From Lactobacillaceae bacterium (lineage in GTDB: Bacteria > Bacillota > Bacilli > Lactobacillales > Lactobacillaceae): a stretch of DNA of 64,000 nucleotides. The first letter of the stretch is position 1. Each line of letters begins with the position of its first letter. Below are positions 35,293 through 45,435 of the stretch, in pieces. The translations under genes and the position numbers were made by a program. The stretch spans positions 23,369 to 87,368 of the forward strand of contig JAITPD010000048.1 of the NCBI GenBank assembly GCA_031289615.1. Reading direction: 5' to 3'. Below the pieces are notes generated by a model. It was not told the origin of the DNA, did no database searches, and was given only the letters and a program-made list of their open reading frames with translations.

Positions 35293-36327
35293 ATGACAAA
35301 AGCAAACGTATCTGATTTTGATTGGCAGAACCTTGGTTTCGAGTATCACGACCTTCCTTATCGCTATCGAGTAGTTTTCAAAGATGGAAAATGGGAGCAA
35401 GGCAAGATTGTTGAGGATTCTAATTTAATTTTGAGTGAGGCCTCTGCTTCCTTGCACTATGGTCAACAGCTTTTTGAAGGGCTCAAGGCTTATCGGCGCA
35501 AGGACGGCGGAATTAACTTGTTCCGCCCTGACATGAATGCTGCGCGCTTAAATGCATCAGCTGAGCGCCTCTTGATGCAAACTTTTCCTGAAGATCAGTT
35601 TGTCGAAGCGGTCAGGGACGTTGTAGCAGCCAATCACGAATTCGTTCCGCCGTATGGGTCCGGAGCAACTCTCTATATTCGGCCAATGTTGATTGGTTCA
35701 AGTGCCGTTGTTGGGCTCCAACCTGCTAATGAGTTCATTTTAAATATCTATGTCACACCCGTTGGCGCATATTATAAAGGTGGTTTAACGCCAAATGCAT
35801 ATGTTACCAGCGAATACGATCGGGCAGCTCATGGCGGAACTGGTCGGGCTAAAGTTGGTGGTAATTACGCTGCTTCACTTTTGCCAGGTCATGAAGCCAA
35901 GTCAGCCGGATATGCTGATGTTGTGTATTTAGATCCACGTTTTCATGAAACCATTGAGGAACTTGGAGCCGCCAATTTTTTTGGAATCACTAAAACCGGA
36001 CAATTTTTAACTCCTAAGTCACCTTCGATTTTGCCATCTATCACTAAAGATTCATTGCTTAAATTAGCGACAAAGCAAGGGCTCGAAGCTATTGAAACGG
36101 AAATTAGCATCAAGGAGCTTGATCAGTTTGTCGAAGCTGGAGCGATGGGGACGGCCGCTGTAATTTCTCCGGTTGGTTCAATCACGCACCATGGTCAAAA
36201 GCACATTTTCTATTCTGAAACCGAAACTGGACCACAAACTCAGGCACTCTATGATGAACTGGTTGGTATTCAATTCGGTGACTTGCCTGATCCGTTTGGC
36301 TGGGTTGTGGATGTTCCGCTGAAATAA
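35293..36327 (+). CDS. ilvE: Branched-chain amino acid aminotransferase
   Basis: A 344-residue fold-type IV PLP enzyme. Typical segments are SASLHYGQQLFEGLKAYRR, LYIRPMLIGSS, KVGGNYAASLLPGHEAKSAG with the PLP-binding Lys region, FFGITKTG and the late AGAMGTAAVISPVGSI. It interconverts Leu, Ile and Val with their 2-oxo acids. It stands alone with its own promoter and terminator. Confidence 0.93.
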   Translation: MTKANVSDFDWQNLGFEYHDLPYRYRVVFKDGKWEQGKIVEDSNLILSEASASLHYGQQLFEGLKAYRRKDGGINLFRPDMNAARLNASAERLLMQTFPEDQFVEAVRDVVAANHEFVPPYGSGATLYIRPMLIGSSAVVGLQPANEFILNIYVTPVGAYYKGGLTPNAYVTSEYDRAAHGGTGRAKVGGNYAASLLPGHEAKSAGYADVVYLDPRFHETIEELGAANFFGITKTGQFLTPKSPSILPSITKDSLLKLATKQGLEAIETEISIKELDQFVEAGAMGTAAVISPVGSITHHGQKHIFYSETETGPQTQALYDELVGIQFGDLPDPFGWVVDVPLK

Positions 36328-36349
36328 GTTGTAACACAACCTTTATACT

Positions 36350-36388
36350 AGAAGCCACCCTAACATTTTGCGGATTTGGCTTCTTTTA
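36350..36388 (+). terminator. Terminator after ilvE
   Basis: AGAAGCCA (36350-36357) pairs with TGGCTTCT (36377-36384), followed by TTTATTTTG. Confidence 0.75.
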
Positions 36389-36400
36389 TTTTGCTCAACG

Positions 36401-36444
36401 AAAAAAATTGCCCCAGACTAAATCTAAAATCTAGTCTAAGGCAA
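36401..36444 (-). terminator. Terminator of HxlR gene
   Basis: On the - strand TTGCCTTAGACTA (36444-36432) pairs fully with TAGTCTGGGGCAA (36420-36408), then seven T (36407-36401). Confidence 0.85.
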
Positions 36445-36478
36445 CATTTTAAAACGGTTTAATCTTGTTTAGCAAAGC

Positions 36479-36832
36479 TTAAAGCACTGCGTCACATGAA
36501 TTTCCGCCGTTATACTTTTCTGACCATTCGTGAATTGCAGCCATCATTGGTCGCATTGCTTCACCACGATCCGTCAATTGGTACTTAATCAAAGATGAAT
36601 CTTCGAAAGTCTTTCGTTCAATCAAGTCAACAGCTTCAAGTTCTTTCAACCGTTCAACCAATACGCGGTCTGAACACCGTGTAATTGCTTGGGCAAGGTC
36701 TTTGAAGCGGCGTGGACCATCTTTTAACAAAACTTCGATAATCAATCCGTTCCACTTACGACCCAAAACGTCAAAAGTTGCAACGAACTTCTCACAAATT
36801 GGGGCGGCAGTAGCGCTTTGTGTTGCTGGCAT
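36479..36832 (-). CDS. HxlR-family transcriptional regulator
   Basis: A 117-residue winged-helix protein of the HxlR type: PICEKFVATFDVLGRKWNGL, LKDGPRRFKDLAQAI, then SDRVLVERLKELEAVDLIER and the wing YQLTDRGEAM. The Cys in PIC is at the position used for redox sensing in some HxlR proteins (HypR, YodB), and a second Cys lies near the C-terminus; sensing here is only a possibility. No neighbouring target gene is obvious. Confidence 0.88.
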   Translation of the reverse strand: MPATQSATAAPICEKFVATFDVLGRKWNGLIIEVLLKDGPRRFKDLAQAITRCSDRVLVERLKELEAVDLIERKTFEDSSLIKYQLTDRGEAMRPMMAAIHEWSEKYNGGNSCDAVL

Positions 36833-37007
36833 AAATCTGCCCTCGTGCTTTCTAAAAAATAATTTCTGAAACTCTTCTATTTAATACTTACAATTATATA
36901 CTTATTTGCATGCCTAGTTGTGAATTTTAATTGAACTGATTTACATAAAAAAACGGTATGTCGTCGGATTTTAGGAGCAAACTATGAATTAACCTCTAAC
37001 AAAAGAA

Positions 37008-37043
37008 AGTGGCGTCAACCGAAATTGCCGCCAATCACCTATT
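37008..37043. repeat. Decayed remnant of repeat module M1
   Basis: AGTGGCG-CA, ACCGAAATT, GCCGC and ATCACCTA-TAT appear in the same order as in M1 but with the parts between deleted. It still forms a hairpin (TGGCG/CGCCA on the - strand) followed by a T-rich tail, so it probably works as the terminator of the HD gene that ends at 37042. Confidence 0.5.
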
Positions 37044-37545
37044 ATTTGGGAACACGTTTAATTTTTCGCAGAGTCGTAAGCGTTCGGAACTGGTCCTTCA
37101 CTGGGTTAAAGAAATCAGACACCGCTGTCCAATCATCCACTAGGTTCAGCAACAAACTCTCCCAGTAATGTGGCATGGCCCAAGTCGAACCCCACATGTG
37201 TTTTAAGATAATATCCTTTTCCATATCAGAAAGCGGGGTAATCTTTTCAGCATTACGCAAACTCACGCGTGGATGAATAAATGCATGCGAACCTAATTCG
37301 AACTTGGTTTCACGCCAATCATAATAAAACAAATCATGCAAAATTCCAGCTCGTGCGAGTGCCGTGGCATTTAATCCGAAGCGTAATCCCAGCAAATAAC
37401 TCTGATACGAAACGTCAATTGAATGAGTTAAACGATCTGAATAATGATGTTGTGTAAAATTAGCTAGCTCTTGCACCGCAGGGTTAGCCAATAAATCTTG
37501 TACGATTTCTCGATAGACCTTATCGTCTTGCCATGATGTCTTCAT
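37042..37545 (-). CDS. HD-domain hydrolase
   Basis: A 167-residue HD-superfamily protein with the metal ligands in order: RLTHSIDVSYQ (His), ARAGILHDLFYYDW (His-Asp), IILKHMWG (His), and LVDDWTAV (Asp). Likely a phosphohydrolase; substrate unknown. It is transcribed away from the methyltransferase-femX divergent region, just downstream of the methyltransferase. Confidence 0.82.
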   Translation of the reverse strand: MKTSWQDDKVYREIVQDLLANPAVQELANFTQHHYSDRLTHSIDVSYQSYLLGLRFGLNATALARAGILHDLFYYDWRETKFELGSHAFIHPRVSLRNAEKITPLSDMEKDIILKHMWGSTWAMPHYWESLLLNLVDDWTAVSDFFNPVKDQFRTLTTLRKIKRVPK

Positions 37546-37601
37546 CTAGCACGCCCCCTTCGCAGAATAGCATTTCTTATCACAATCGCCTTCGTAAAAT
37601 T

Positions 37602-38372
37602 TTAACGTTGACGCAACGCAAACATTGCCACACCAGCTGCGACACCTACGTTTAATGACTCAGCATGCCCAGCTAACGGAATGTATAAATTCTGAGTTGT
37701 TAGTTCTGCCAAATCAGAATCCATCCCTTGTCCTTCGTTACCCATAATCAATGCGAACTTAGTCTGTGGTTGGATTGTGAAAATGTCAGCAGCTGTTGTA
37801 TCCAACTGTGTTCCGTAAACACTGATTTCATTACGCTTGAATTCGTTCGTCCAAGCTTTTAAATCACCTGAAGCGAGTTGGATGTGGAATTGTGAACCTT
37901 GCATCGCCCGCAACGCTTTTGGTGAATACGGATCAACAGAACCCTCACCAAAAACTACGCCAGCAAATCCTGCTGCGTCAGCGGTCCGAATCATTGTCCC
38001 AACATTTCCAGGATCTTGAATTGCATCCAAAAATAGCCATGCTCCATCATGGATATATTGTGGATCGCGGTTAGCAGATGGCAGTGTCACTTCGGCAAAA
38101 ATCCCTTGTGGCGTTACTAAGTCTGATAACTTTTTAGCAATATCATCGTAAATCATAAAGACTGGCACACCCAAAGGCAGCTCATCTTCATGTTCCTCGA
38201 ATTGTTCTTTAGTGATAATAATTGCACGGATTTTTCCGTCATTATTGATTGCTTCTTGTACAAGGTGCCAACCATCCAAAAGATAAGTTTGACTGGCTTG
38301 ACGACCTTTTTTCGTTTGCAACTTGGCCCAGGCTTTCACTCGGCTGCTTTGAGTTGATGTAATATTTTCCAT
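37602..38372 (-). CDS. SpoU/TrmH-family RNA methyltransferase
   Basis: A 256-residue 2'-O-methyltransferase. The N-terminal substrate-binding domain (SRVKAWAKLQTKKGRQASQT) is followed by the SPOUT knot: QDPGNVGTMIRTADAAGF, then LIMGNEGQGMDSDL, and IPLAGHAESLNVGVAAGV. The exact nucleotide it modifies cannot be told. It is divergent from femX across a promoter region of about 120 bases. Confidence 0.9.
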   Translation of the reverse strand: MENITSTQSSRVKAWAKLQTKKGRQASQTYLLDGWHLVQEAINNDGKIRAIIITKEQFEEHEDELPLGVPVFMIYDDIAKKLSDLVTPQGIFAEVTLPSANRDPQYIHDGAWLFLDAIQDPGNVGTMIRTADAAGFAGVVFGEGSVDPYSPKALRAMQGSQFHIQLASGDLKAWTNEFKRNEISVYGTQLDTTAADIFTIQPQTKFALIMGNEGQGMDSDLAELTTQNLYIPLAGHAESLNVGVAAGVAMFALRQR

Positions 38373-38451
38373 AACCTAAGTATACCGCAAAATAAGCAAA
38401 TTACCGCTAATATTATCCGAATCCATCAATTTTTTATTCGTCCGCTGGATA

Positions 38452-38460
38452 TGCTAAAAT
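38452..38460 (+). promoter_or_regulatory. Extended -10 promoter of femX
   Basis: TGC-TAAAAT (38452-38460) lies 34 bases before the ATG. A -35 box is weak (TTTTAT). The same extended -10 occurs before nnrD at 45378. Confidence 0.5.
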
Positions 38461-38494
38461 AAAAGGATAAACTTTGATTGGAAAAGAGGGCATC

Positions 38495-39511
38495 ATGCCA
38501 GTTTTAGATATCACAGATGAGCAAGCTGTTGCACGCTATCAAGCATTCGTGCGTAACTCAAAATATGGTCAAGTGACTCAAGACTTAGGTTGGGGCGAAG
38601 TCAAAAATAATTGGCTTCCGCGACATGCCTATGTTGAAAATGAACAAGGGGAAATCATTGCAGCGATATCAATGCTCCTCACAAATACTCCTTCAGGTAA
38701 AAAATTCGCTTATGCATCAAAAGGTCCTGTCATGGATTTGAACGACTTAGATTTATTGGATCAATTGGTTGCAGAGGCAAAAAAGGCAATTGCTGAAGAT
38801 GACGCTTATCTTTTGCGCTTTGATCCTGAATTTGCCTATTCAGATGAATTTAATAGTGCCTTGCAAGCACATGGTTACGTCACACGCAATCGCAACGTAG
38901 CTGATGCTGGGATGCACGCGACAATTCAACCGCGCTTAAATATGGTCTTAGATTTGGCAGAAAAACCTGAAGCAAAAGAAACGTTTGATCTCTACCCTTC
39001 AAAAACTAAAAGTAAATTAAAACGGCCCATTCGTGATGGCGTGGAAGTACGTTGGGCTTCTGATCAAGCTGCCATTGACGCATTCTTTGAAACGTACGCT
39101 GGGATGGCGCAACGGCATGGTATTTCACATCGTCCAAAGGAATATTTTGAGCGAATGGCAAAGGCGTTTGGCGAAGACGGCGAAATCATGCGCGTTTATA
39201 TTGCAGAAAAAGAAGGCAAGCTCCTCTCGACTGGGATCGGCTTCAAATACGGCAACAAGGTTTGGTACATGTACGCTGGTTCGTTTGACGGAAACATCTA
39301 CTACGCGCCATATGCCGTTCAAACTGCCATGATTCAATGGGCAATCGACAGTGGCGTTGAACTTTATGACATGGGTGGAATCGAAGCGGTTGACGAGCAC
39401 GACGGCTTATACGTGTTCAAGCATACCTTTATCAAAGCTGATCCTCGCGAATATATCGGCGAAATTGATGTTGTGCTGGATGAGGCTGTGTATCAAGAGT
39501 TAGTTAAGTAA
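38495..39511 (+). CDS. femX: FemX peptidoglycan bridge aminoacyltransferase
   Basis: A 338-residue FemABX protein. It transfers the first amino acid of the interpeptide bridge from aminoacyl-tRNA to the lysine of UDP-MurNAc-pentapeptide. SKYGQVTQDLGWGEVKNNW, FAYASKGPVMDL, GYVTRNRNVADAGMHATIQP, LYPSKTKSKLKRP and YAPYAVQTAMIQWA correspond closely to the W. viridescens enzyme as I remember it. The second GNAT fold starts after residue 170. The ATG at 38495 matches the family start and AAAGAGGG. A repeat element lies between it and dltD. Confidence 0.93.
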   Translation: MPVLDITDEQAVARYQAFVRNSKYGQVTQDLGWGEVKNNWLPRHAYVENEQGEIIAAISMLLTNTPSGKKFAYASKGPVMDLNDLDLLDQLVAEAKKAIAEDDAYLLRFDPEFAYSDEFNSALQAHGYVTRNRNVADAGMHATIQPRLNMVLDLAEKPEAKETFDLYPSKTKSKLKRPIRDGVEVRWASDQAAIDAFFETYAGMAQRHGISHRPKEYFERMAKAFGEDGEIMRVYIAEKEGKLLSTGIGFKYGNKVWYMYAGSFDGNIYYAPYAVQTAMIQWAIDSGVELYDMGGIEAVDEHDGLYVFKHTFIKADPREYIGEIDVVLDEAVYQELVK

Positions 39512-39527
39512 AAGTGTTAGCTTTTGG

Positions 39528-40050
39528 ACATCTTGGTCATTTTTCACTTGCGTGCTAGTCTTTCAATAATGATAGTAAGTGGCGACACGGTCCCATTCGA
39601 CTTTTAATTTCGGTAATCCGAAATTTAGTCGAATTGGTGCCGCTACCTCGCTTTAAGGAGTGTGCACAAAGGCGTTGTGAGCTGTCGGGATAAGAATATT
39701 TTCAGGTTTGCTACCAAAGCGTAGCGACGTAGTGATCCAGAAAATTGGCTTATAACCGAAGCTCAGCCTTTGTAAACACGATGATCACCTACTATCATCA
39801 TTTCAAACCACCACGCTTTTAATAAACTGACCAAGGTGTTTCATTATAATATTGGCCTTTGATTGAACAGCGAAGCGATTCTGTCGTCTGATGACCAAGC
39901 CCTTGCCGAATCTAGCCGAAATTTTTCACGCGCGCTTTAGTGCCGTGAAATTGGCAAATTATTTTGCCATTCGGTATGAATCGTGCAGGGCAAATCCGAA
40001 CGTAAAGAATCTTTAGCGAAGCTGCTCAATTAAAAATGACCAAAGATGTC
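39528..40050. repeat. Modular intergenic hairpin repeat, copy B (M1+M3+M2)
   Basis: The most complete copy, between the convergent femX and dltD. M1 opens with ACATCTTGGTCATTTTT (39528) and closes with CTGACCAAGGTGT (about 39840). M1 carries a 131-base insert, M3 (39652-39782), itself a hairpin. M2 follows from about 39866, and the element closes with AAAAATGACCAAAGATGT (40032-40049). The core hairpin reads TGGCA-AATTATTT-TGCCA. Confidence 0.88.
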
Positions 40051-40075
40051 TCATAACCAGTAATACGCTTTATAT

Positions 40076-40130
40076 AAAAAAGTTGGATTCCTTTGCATCA
40101 CTTTTGCAAATTATGGAACCCAACTTTTTT
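40076..40130 (-). terminator. Terminator of dlt operon
   Basis: On the - strand AAAAAAGTTGGGTTCC pairs with GGAATCCAACTTTTTT with one mismatch; the loop contains a smaller hairpin (TTTGCA/TGCAAA). It begins right at the dltD stop. Confidence 0.8.
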
Positions 40131-41380
40131 TATTTTACATTTTCCGTATTGGCCCACTGCTTAGTGAAGAAGTGGTTGTTAATATGATACGTTGGCTCTG
40201 GTTGCTTGTTTGACAAGAATCCGTTGACTCCTTGATCAAACGCCAGCCAACCATTCCAACCCAAATGAATCGTATCTTGCATGAAATAAGGCTCGTCCCC
40301 GCGCTTTGACAGATCGGTGATATTGTCAAAACCTTGTGATTGCAATTGATACTTTATTTTTTTAACAGTCTTTTCATACATGGCCTGATTCAAGCCGGTG
40401 TACTCTTGCCAATGTGTATTAACTGGCGGAATTACAAACATCACATTTGTATTTTCAGCTGCAAATTCGTTCAACACCAATTGAAAATCGCCATATTCAG
40501 GAGACTTTAGATAATTAAAATCTTTTTGCGAATCCTTCAACTTGGGTAATATTTTTTTCACGTTTTGTGAATAGAAACTATTTAGAATTCCAAAGTCATT
40601 GTTAGTCGTTTGCTCTGCCCCAAGCTTCATCGCACGCCGGTGAAGAGCTTGTAAGCTATATGGCTGAGGCAACTTGGCCGCCCGTGGCAATACGCGCTTA
40701 GTATAATTATTGCCGATTTGTAAGCGCGCAAAGAGGTTATCTTCATGATTAGATGCAATTTCTAATAACTTAATCTTTTCGAGATCAAACTTACTAATCT
40801 TTTTACCGTCCGCAACCTTTTTCATCATTGAACTGACAGAACCATCTGGAATCATATCCAAGAAACGCTTTGCAGCATAACGATCAGCCGTCGTTCCCGT
40901 TTGATTTTGCAAGAAATGGTATGCCTGATCCGTTGAATAATAATACTCAAACGCAGCTGGCATTTGCCCATCCTTCACGAACCATTGTGGCGAGATCACA
41001 AAGACTGCTTGCTTATTTTTAATTTGCTTTTGAATTTGTTGCATTCCAAAAAAATGCGTCAAACTTTCAGCACCTTTCAAGCCAAGCAAAAACGGCCGAT
41101 AATTACGCTTATATGCTTCTGCTAGAACAGCTGGATGCATTTCATCAATTCGCCGCCATTCACTTGAGCCAAAAAATGGAACGAAGCGATGTTTGGGATC
41201 AGAAAGTGCTTGTTGCTTTAAACTGGCATTCTTAAAAACAACCGGCGTTAAAGCAGTTGCAGCCCTTTTTTCGTCATTATAATTATGATTTTTATCAGTT
41301 GGAACCAACATGACCACTGCAAAAATTAGTACAATCGCCACAAAGACCGGCCCGAAAATCATCCAGAGTCGCTTAAGCAT
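40130..41380 (-). CDS. dltD: D-alanyl-lipoteichoic acid biosynthesis protein DltD
   Basis: A 416-residue protein with an N-terminal membrane anchor (about 5-26, [20 protein letters not shown]) and an extracellular SGNH-like domain: [18 protein letters not shown] with the catalytic Ser, and a late [14 protein letters not shown] with the Asp and His. It takes part in the final transfer of D-alanine onto teichoic acid. It overlaps dltC by 8 bases. Confidence 0.93.
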   Translation of the reverse strand: MLKRLWMIFGPVFVAIVLIFAVVMLVPTDKNHNYNDEKRAATALTPVVFKNASLKQQALSDPKHRFVPFFGSSEWRRIDEMHPAVLAEAYKRNYRPFLLGLKGAESLTHFFGMQQIQKQIKNKQAVFVISPQWFVKDGQMPAAFEYYYSTDQAYHFLQNQTGTTADRYAAKRFLDMIPDGSVSSMMKKVADGKKISKFDLEKIKLLEIASNHEDNLFARLQIGNNYTKRVLPRAAKLPQPYSLQALHRRAMKLGAEQTTNNDFGILNSFYSQNVKKILPKLKDSQKDFNYLKSPEYGDFQLVLNEFAAENTNVMFVIPPVNTHWQEYTGLNQAMYEKTVKKIKYQLQSQGFDNITDLSKRGDEPYFMQDTIHLGWNGWLAFDQGVNGFLSNKQPEPTYHINNHFFTKQWANTENVK

Positions 41381-41612
41381 TTTGTAAATCCTTTACCCCT
41401 TGTACGATTTTATCAGCCGTATTCCAATCATCACGACCCATGTCTGAAACTGGAATCTTAATTTTAAACTTGTCTTCAAGCTCAAGAACTAACTCAACAG
41501 TTCCCATTGAGTCCAAAACACCGGCGTCAAACAAATCTTCGTCCATCATGTCTGAAACGTCTTCCATAAACAAATTATCAATAATTGCGATTACTTCTGC
41601 TTGAATATCCAT
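41373..41612 (-). CDS. dltC: D-alanyl carrier protein DltC
   Basis: A 79-residue acyl-carrier-type protein. The phosphopantetheine Ser is in [20 protein letters not shown]. It carries D-alanine as a thioester between DltA and the membrane step. The carrier is activated by a holo-ACP synthase-type enzyme, possibly the fused gene at 49445. It lies 39 bases downstream of dltB. Confidence 0.95.
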   Translation of the reverse strand: MDIQAEVIAIIDNLFMEDVSDMMDEDLFDAGVLDSMGTVELVLELEDKFKIKIPVSDMGRDDWNTADKIVQGVKDLQNA

Positions 41613-41651
41613 TTTATTTCTCCCTTAATTTAAAATCCGATTGATTTAAGT

Positions 41652-42926
41652 TTACCATCCCCGATGAGAATGGTGATGCATCATTGGGTGGAACCACAAT
41701 TGATTCAAGAATCCTGAGAAAATCAAGAAGCTAAACATCACTACGTTAAAGGTAATGAAAATCGAAATTGCATGCGTGAACTTATTGTCCGGCAAAGGTG
41801 GTTGCCCCGCTTGCTTGCGATCCCGGTTAATTTTCTTTTTCTTGCGTGACCACCAATCATTAATTACCAGCCCAACACCTTGGAAAATACCATAAGAAAC
41901 ATAGTACCAGGTTACTCCATGCCAGAAGCCCATGATTGTCATATTAATTAAATAGGCAACGCTAGAGGTTGTATTGCGATTCTTAAATACCTTATGCTTC
42001 ATCAACACATAGACTAGTCGCATGAAGATGAAGTCTCGGAACCAGAAACTCAGTGACATGTGCCAACGATTCCAAAATTCTTTCAAATCTTTTGAAATGA
42101 AAGGCTTGTTAAAGTTAATCGGAGTGTGAATTCCCATCACATATGAGATTGCGACAGCGAACAGTGAATACCCCGCAAAGTCAAAGAACAGATCAAAGCC
42201 ATACGTATACATAACTAGCAAGGTTGGCCAGTTGAATACTCCACCAACAGCCAAAGCCATGTGTTCGACATGAGGTAGCAAAACATCGCCAAAGAAATAT
42301 GCCAAGATAAACTTATAAAATGCTCCCAGCATGAGGAACCACACCGCTTTACTAAGCATATTTAGATATTCATCACGGTCTGGAATTTTCAGATAATCTT
42401 CATTGAACCGCCGATACCGGTCGATTGGACCAGACGAAATCGTTGGCATAAAGATCATAAACCGCATAAACGGCCAGAACTTAGTATCATGAATTTCACC
42501 ATCCCGCATTTCCATAATCATCGCGACAGAACGGAAAGTCAAATACGAAATCCCTAAGAAGCCGAGCAGCGAATTAACCCCGATTACGGCCGGAGTAACT
42601 TTCACAATAATCAGTGGCAAAATGGCGATAAAGACACTACCGTAAAAGATCCACTTGTTGTCAGCGTTTTTACGATATTCTTGGTAGCCAAAGACAACGA
42701 CGGTTTGCCAAATGAGATAGCCAATCAAGGCGATGAGTTGATGCCAACTGTGCCCACCAAACATTAAGACGATAAAGCCAATCGAAACAATGCTTTCATA
42801 GATTTGAATTCGCCGACCCAAGAACATTGCAATGACGACGGGTAACAGTGCTAATAGTAAATATCCAAAATATTGTGGATCACCATATGGTTGCCAGTTT
42901 GGCAAGGATTGTAACCACTGAGTCAT
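41652..42926 (-). CDS. dltB: D-alanyl transfer protein DltB (MBOAT)
   Basis: A 424-residue multi-span membrane O-acyltransferase. About ten hydrophobic segments are visible; [20 protein letters not shown] and [20 protein letters not shown] carry the conserved MBOAT residues with the active His. It passes D-alanine across the membrane. Start overlaps the dltA stop (ATGA). The C-terminus has a His-rich tail ([10 protein letters not shown]). Confidence 0.95.
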   Translation of the reverse strand: MTQWLQSLPNWQPYGDPQYFGYLLLALLPVVIAMFLGRRIQIYESIVSIGFIVLMFGGHSWHQLIALIGYLIWQTVVVFGYQEYRKNADNKWIFYGSVFIAILPLIIVKVTPAVIGVNSLLGFLGISYLTFRSVAMIMEMRDGEIHDTKFWPFMRFMIFMPTISSGPIDRYRRFNEDYLKIPDRDEYLNMLSKAVWFLMLGAFYKFILAYFFGDVLLPHVEHMALAVGGVFNWPTLLVMYTYGFDLFFDFAGYSLFAVAISYVMGIHTPINFNKPFISKDLKEFWNRWHMSLSFWFRDFIFMRLVYVLMKHKVFKNRNTTSSVAYLINMTIMGFWHGVTWYYVSYGIFQGVGLVINDWWSRKKKKINRDRKQAGQPPLPDNKFTHAISIFITFNVVMFSFLIFSGFLNQLWFHPMMHHHSHRGW

Positions 42927-44464
42927 CGATTATTCACCTCAGCAATCAGCGTTTTGATGTCAATCTTTCCATTTGGCGTAATTGGCAAATCATCGCGATA
43001 AATAAAGCGTGATGGCATCATGTAGGCCATCATATCGTTGGCCAATTCCTCTTTAATTGCCATCGTCAACTTCAAATCTTTTTCAAATTGTTCTCGCGAG
43101 CCAGGTGTTGCAACCACATACGCTAGCAATTGTTGGACCTTATGTTGATCATTATAACGAGGAACTGCGACTGCTTGTTCAATGTGCTTTGACAAATTCA
43201 AAACGTGAGCAACTTCTTCCAACTCAATTCGGTAGCCGTTAAATTTGATTTGGAAGTCCATTCGACCACCATAATGCAGCATACCATCAGCATCCATTGA
43301 TCCTAAATCACCAGTATGATATGCGCGTGCACCATCTAATTCAAAGAAAGCTTGCTCAGTCTTTTCAGGATTATTGATGTAGCCCTTTGAAACTGCTGGA
43401 CCCGTGACAATAATTTCGCCTTGAGTTCCAGCTGGAAGCTTTTCACCCTCATCATTCATGATAAAGGTTGGTGAGTCAGCCTTAACATACCCGATTGGCA
43501 ACCGTTCTGCCTTGGCAATCATCTCGTCTGTAATTGCGACAGCTGAAAAGGCCACGGTTGCTTCGGTTGGGCCAAATGAATTAATAATATGCGCTTCTGG
43601 AAAACGTTCGTGTAATTTAGCTGCCGTTCCAACTGTCAATTCTTCACCACAGAAATAGAAGTGAGAAATCGTTGGCATTTTTTCAGCCGAAAAGTCTTCA
43701 GATAACATTGCCATATCAACAAATGAAGGCGTTGAAGTCCAAACTTGGATTGGTAATTTAGGCAACACAGAAAAGAGATCCTTGAAATTCTCCGTCATTT
43801 CCTTTGGCATCGCGTACAATGTTCCACCTGCAGCCAGAGTTGGTGCCCAATACATTACTGACAAATCAAACGAATATGGTGGTTGCGCCAACATTTTTGG
43901 CTGTTTTGGCAAAGTAAATTGGTCAGATGTTAGCGTCCAATTCACAAATGACAAAAGGTTGGTGTGCGAAATTTGTACACCCTTTGGCTTTCCAGTGGTT
44001 CCTGAAGTAAAGATGATATAGTAAGTTTCATCGCCTTTGACAGAATGTTCAACTGTATAATCCACATCTTGAGCCATCGCAGCCTTTAAATCAGCCGGTG
44101 TTACGACGGGCACCTCTGTAATTGCTAAAGGCAACTCGTCAACTGCAATTACTGCGGCTGGCTTACCAATTTCTAAAATTGAAGTTAATCGTTCATTTGC
44201 TGAATTCACGTCAACTGGCGCATACGCATGTCCAGATTTAGTCAAGCCAACAAACGTCGCAAGCATTTCATATTCTTGTCCGCCAAACACCATCACTGGA
44301 CTCTTAGATGGCAAATTTAGTCCATCAATATAAGCTGCAACTGCATCTGAATCGTGTTTTAATTGTGCATAAGTATGTTGATCACCCAAAATATCGTAAA
44401 CAACCGTTTCTGGCTGTGTTACTGCATATTGATCAATATTTTCGATTAAATTTAAAACTGTCAT
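42923..44464 (-). CDS. dltA: D-alanine--D-alanyl carrier protein ligase DltA
   Basis: A 513-residue adenylation enzyme. Core motifs are [20 protein letters not shown] (P-loop), [38 protein letters not shown] and the late [12 protein letters not shown] with the catalytic Lys. It activates D-alanine and loads DltC. The ATG at 44464, preceded by GGGAG, fits the family N-terminus ([12 protein letters not shown]) better than the upstream ATG at 44494. Confidence 0.95.
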   Translation of the reverse strand: MTVLNLIENIDQYAVTQPETVVYDILGDQHTYAQLKHDSDAVAAYIDGLNLPSKSPVMVFGGQEYEMLATFVGLTKSGHAYAPVDVNSANERLTSILEIGKPAAVIAVDELPLAITEVPVVTPADLKAAMAQDVDYTVEHSVKGDETYYIIFTSGTTGKPKGVQISHTNLLSFVNWTLTSDQFTLPKQPKMLAQPPYSFDLSVMYWAPTLAAGGTLYAMPKEMTENFKDLFSVLPKLPIQVWTSTPSFVDMAMLSEDFSAEKMPTISHFYFCGEELTVGTAAKLHERFPEAHIINSFGPTEATVAFSAVAITDEMIAKAERLPIGYVKADSPTFIMNDEGEKLPAGTQGEIIVTGPAVSKGYINNPEKTEQAFFELDGARAYHTGDLGSMDADGMLHYGGRMDFQIKFNGYRIELEEVAHVLNLSKHIEQAVAVPRYNDQHKVQQLLAYVVATPGSREQFEKDLKLTMAIKEELANDMMAYMMPSRFIYRDDLPITPNGKIDIKTLIAEVNNR

Positions 44465-44520
44465 TATCTCAATTTCTCCCAAAACTATGTGCATCTAATT
44501 TGAATAATATCGCTCTGATA

Positions 44521-44679
44521 TTAAAATTCGTTATAAATAAAGCCACCTTGACCATGTCCAGAATAGCCGAATAAGTAAAGTAGTACTAACAAAACAAAAA
44601 AGTAAAAAAGACTTTGCAATCCAAACTTCACGATTGGCCATGAATGACGCTGTGGCAATTCCTGCAAATATTTAATCAC
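44521..44679 (-). CDS. dltX: DltX small membrane protein
   Basis: A 52-residue protein read from a GTG, with AGGAGG seven bases upstream. One membrane helix (LQSLFYFFVLLVLLYLFGY) is followed by SGHGQGGFIYNEF; the FIYNEF C-terminus is the hallmark of DltX. DltX is required for teichoic acid D-alanylation and contacts the other membrane Dlt proteins. It is the first gene of the operon. Confidence 0.92.
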   Translation of the reverse strand: MIKYLQELPQRHSWPIVKFGLQSLFYFFVLLVLLYLFGYSGHGQGGFIYNEF

Positions 44680-44711
44680 AATTAATCCTCCTAAAATCCT
44701 ATATTTAATAT

Positions 44712-44720
44712 ATTATAGCA
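44712..44720 (-). promoter_or_regulatory. Extended -10 promoter of dlt operon
   Basis: On the - strand TGC-TATAAT (44720-44712) lies 33 bases before the dltX start. The -35 box is poor. Confidence 0.55.
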
Positions 44721-44830
44721 ACTATTACGTAATATTACTAATATATTTCACTGACTTTTCGTGCCGGTTTTGCCATGCATATCGTTAGCTATGTAAGTGT
44801 GTCATTCGAACGTGTTGTGCTAGTTCGAAA

Positions 44831-45236
44831 ACATCTTGGTCATTTTCACTAGCCAAAATGTTTCACTAGAATATTTTCCTTTGCTTGTTGCTCAGCTTCG
44901 CTATAGATTCTTTACGTTCGGATTTGCCCTGCACGATTCATGTCGAATGGCAAAATAATTTGCCATTTTCACGGCGCTAAAGCACGCGTGAAAAGGTTCG
45001 GCTAGATTCGGCAAGGGCTGGTCATCCGACGACAGAATCACTTCGCTGATCAGCAAACAACTTGGTCATTTTATTTAAAGCGCGGTGGTTTGAAATGATG
45101 ATAGTAGGTGGAAACGCGAGGTAGCGGCACCAATTCGACTCATTTTGAAAAAATGTGTAGTCGAATGGGACCGTGTCGCCACTTACTATCATTATTGAAA
45201 AACTACCACGCAAGTGAAAAATGACCAGTATGTTGC
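44831..45236. repeat. Modular intergenic hairpin repeat, copy C (inverted)
   Basis: Reverse orientation relative to copies A and B: M2 first (about 44889-45050), an inner boundary ACTTGGTCATTTT (45060), then M1 to AAAAATGACCAGTATG (about 45235). It opens with ACATCTTGGTCATTTT (44831). The inner M1 hairpin is CATTTT-TTC-AAAATG rather than AATTTCGG/CCGAAATT, so the pairing is kept with other bases. It lies between the divergent dltX and nnrD promoters. Confidence 0.85.
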
Positions 45237-45377
45237 ATAACTAGCACTACACGTTAGTTAATGTCTTGATATGATGATTAAACCGACGTATTTCACAAAA
45301 CATATTTGCTAAAAGCACCCCCTAATTATCTCACATTTAACAGAAACGGCAATTGTCGTTAATTTGAAATTTAAATG

Positions 45378-45386
45378 TGCTAAAAT
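45378..45386 (+). promoter_or_regulatory. Extended -10 promoter of nnrD
   Basis: TGC-TAAAAT (45378-45386), about 50 bases before the GTG start. No strong -35. Confidence 0.45.
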
Positions 45387-45435
45387 AACAGTACGATTAA
45401 TGAAAAAATACCAACCAACTTGGAGGGTTTTGAAA

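Noticed and set aside
45022..45213. 63-codon - frame inside repeat copy C
   Set aside because: It runs through a palindromic module and is broken in other copies, so it is a by-product of the hairpins.
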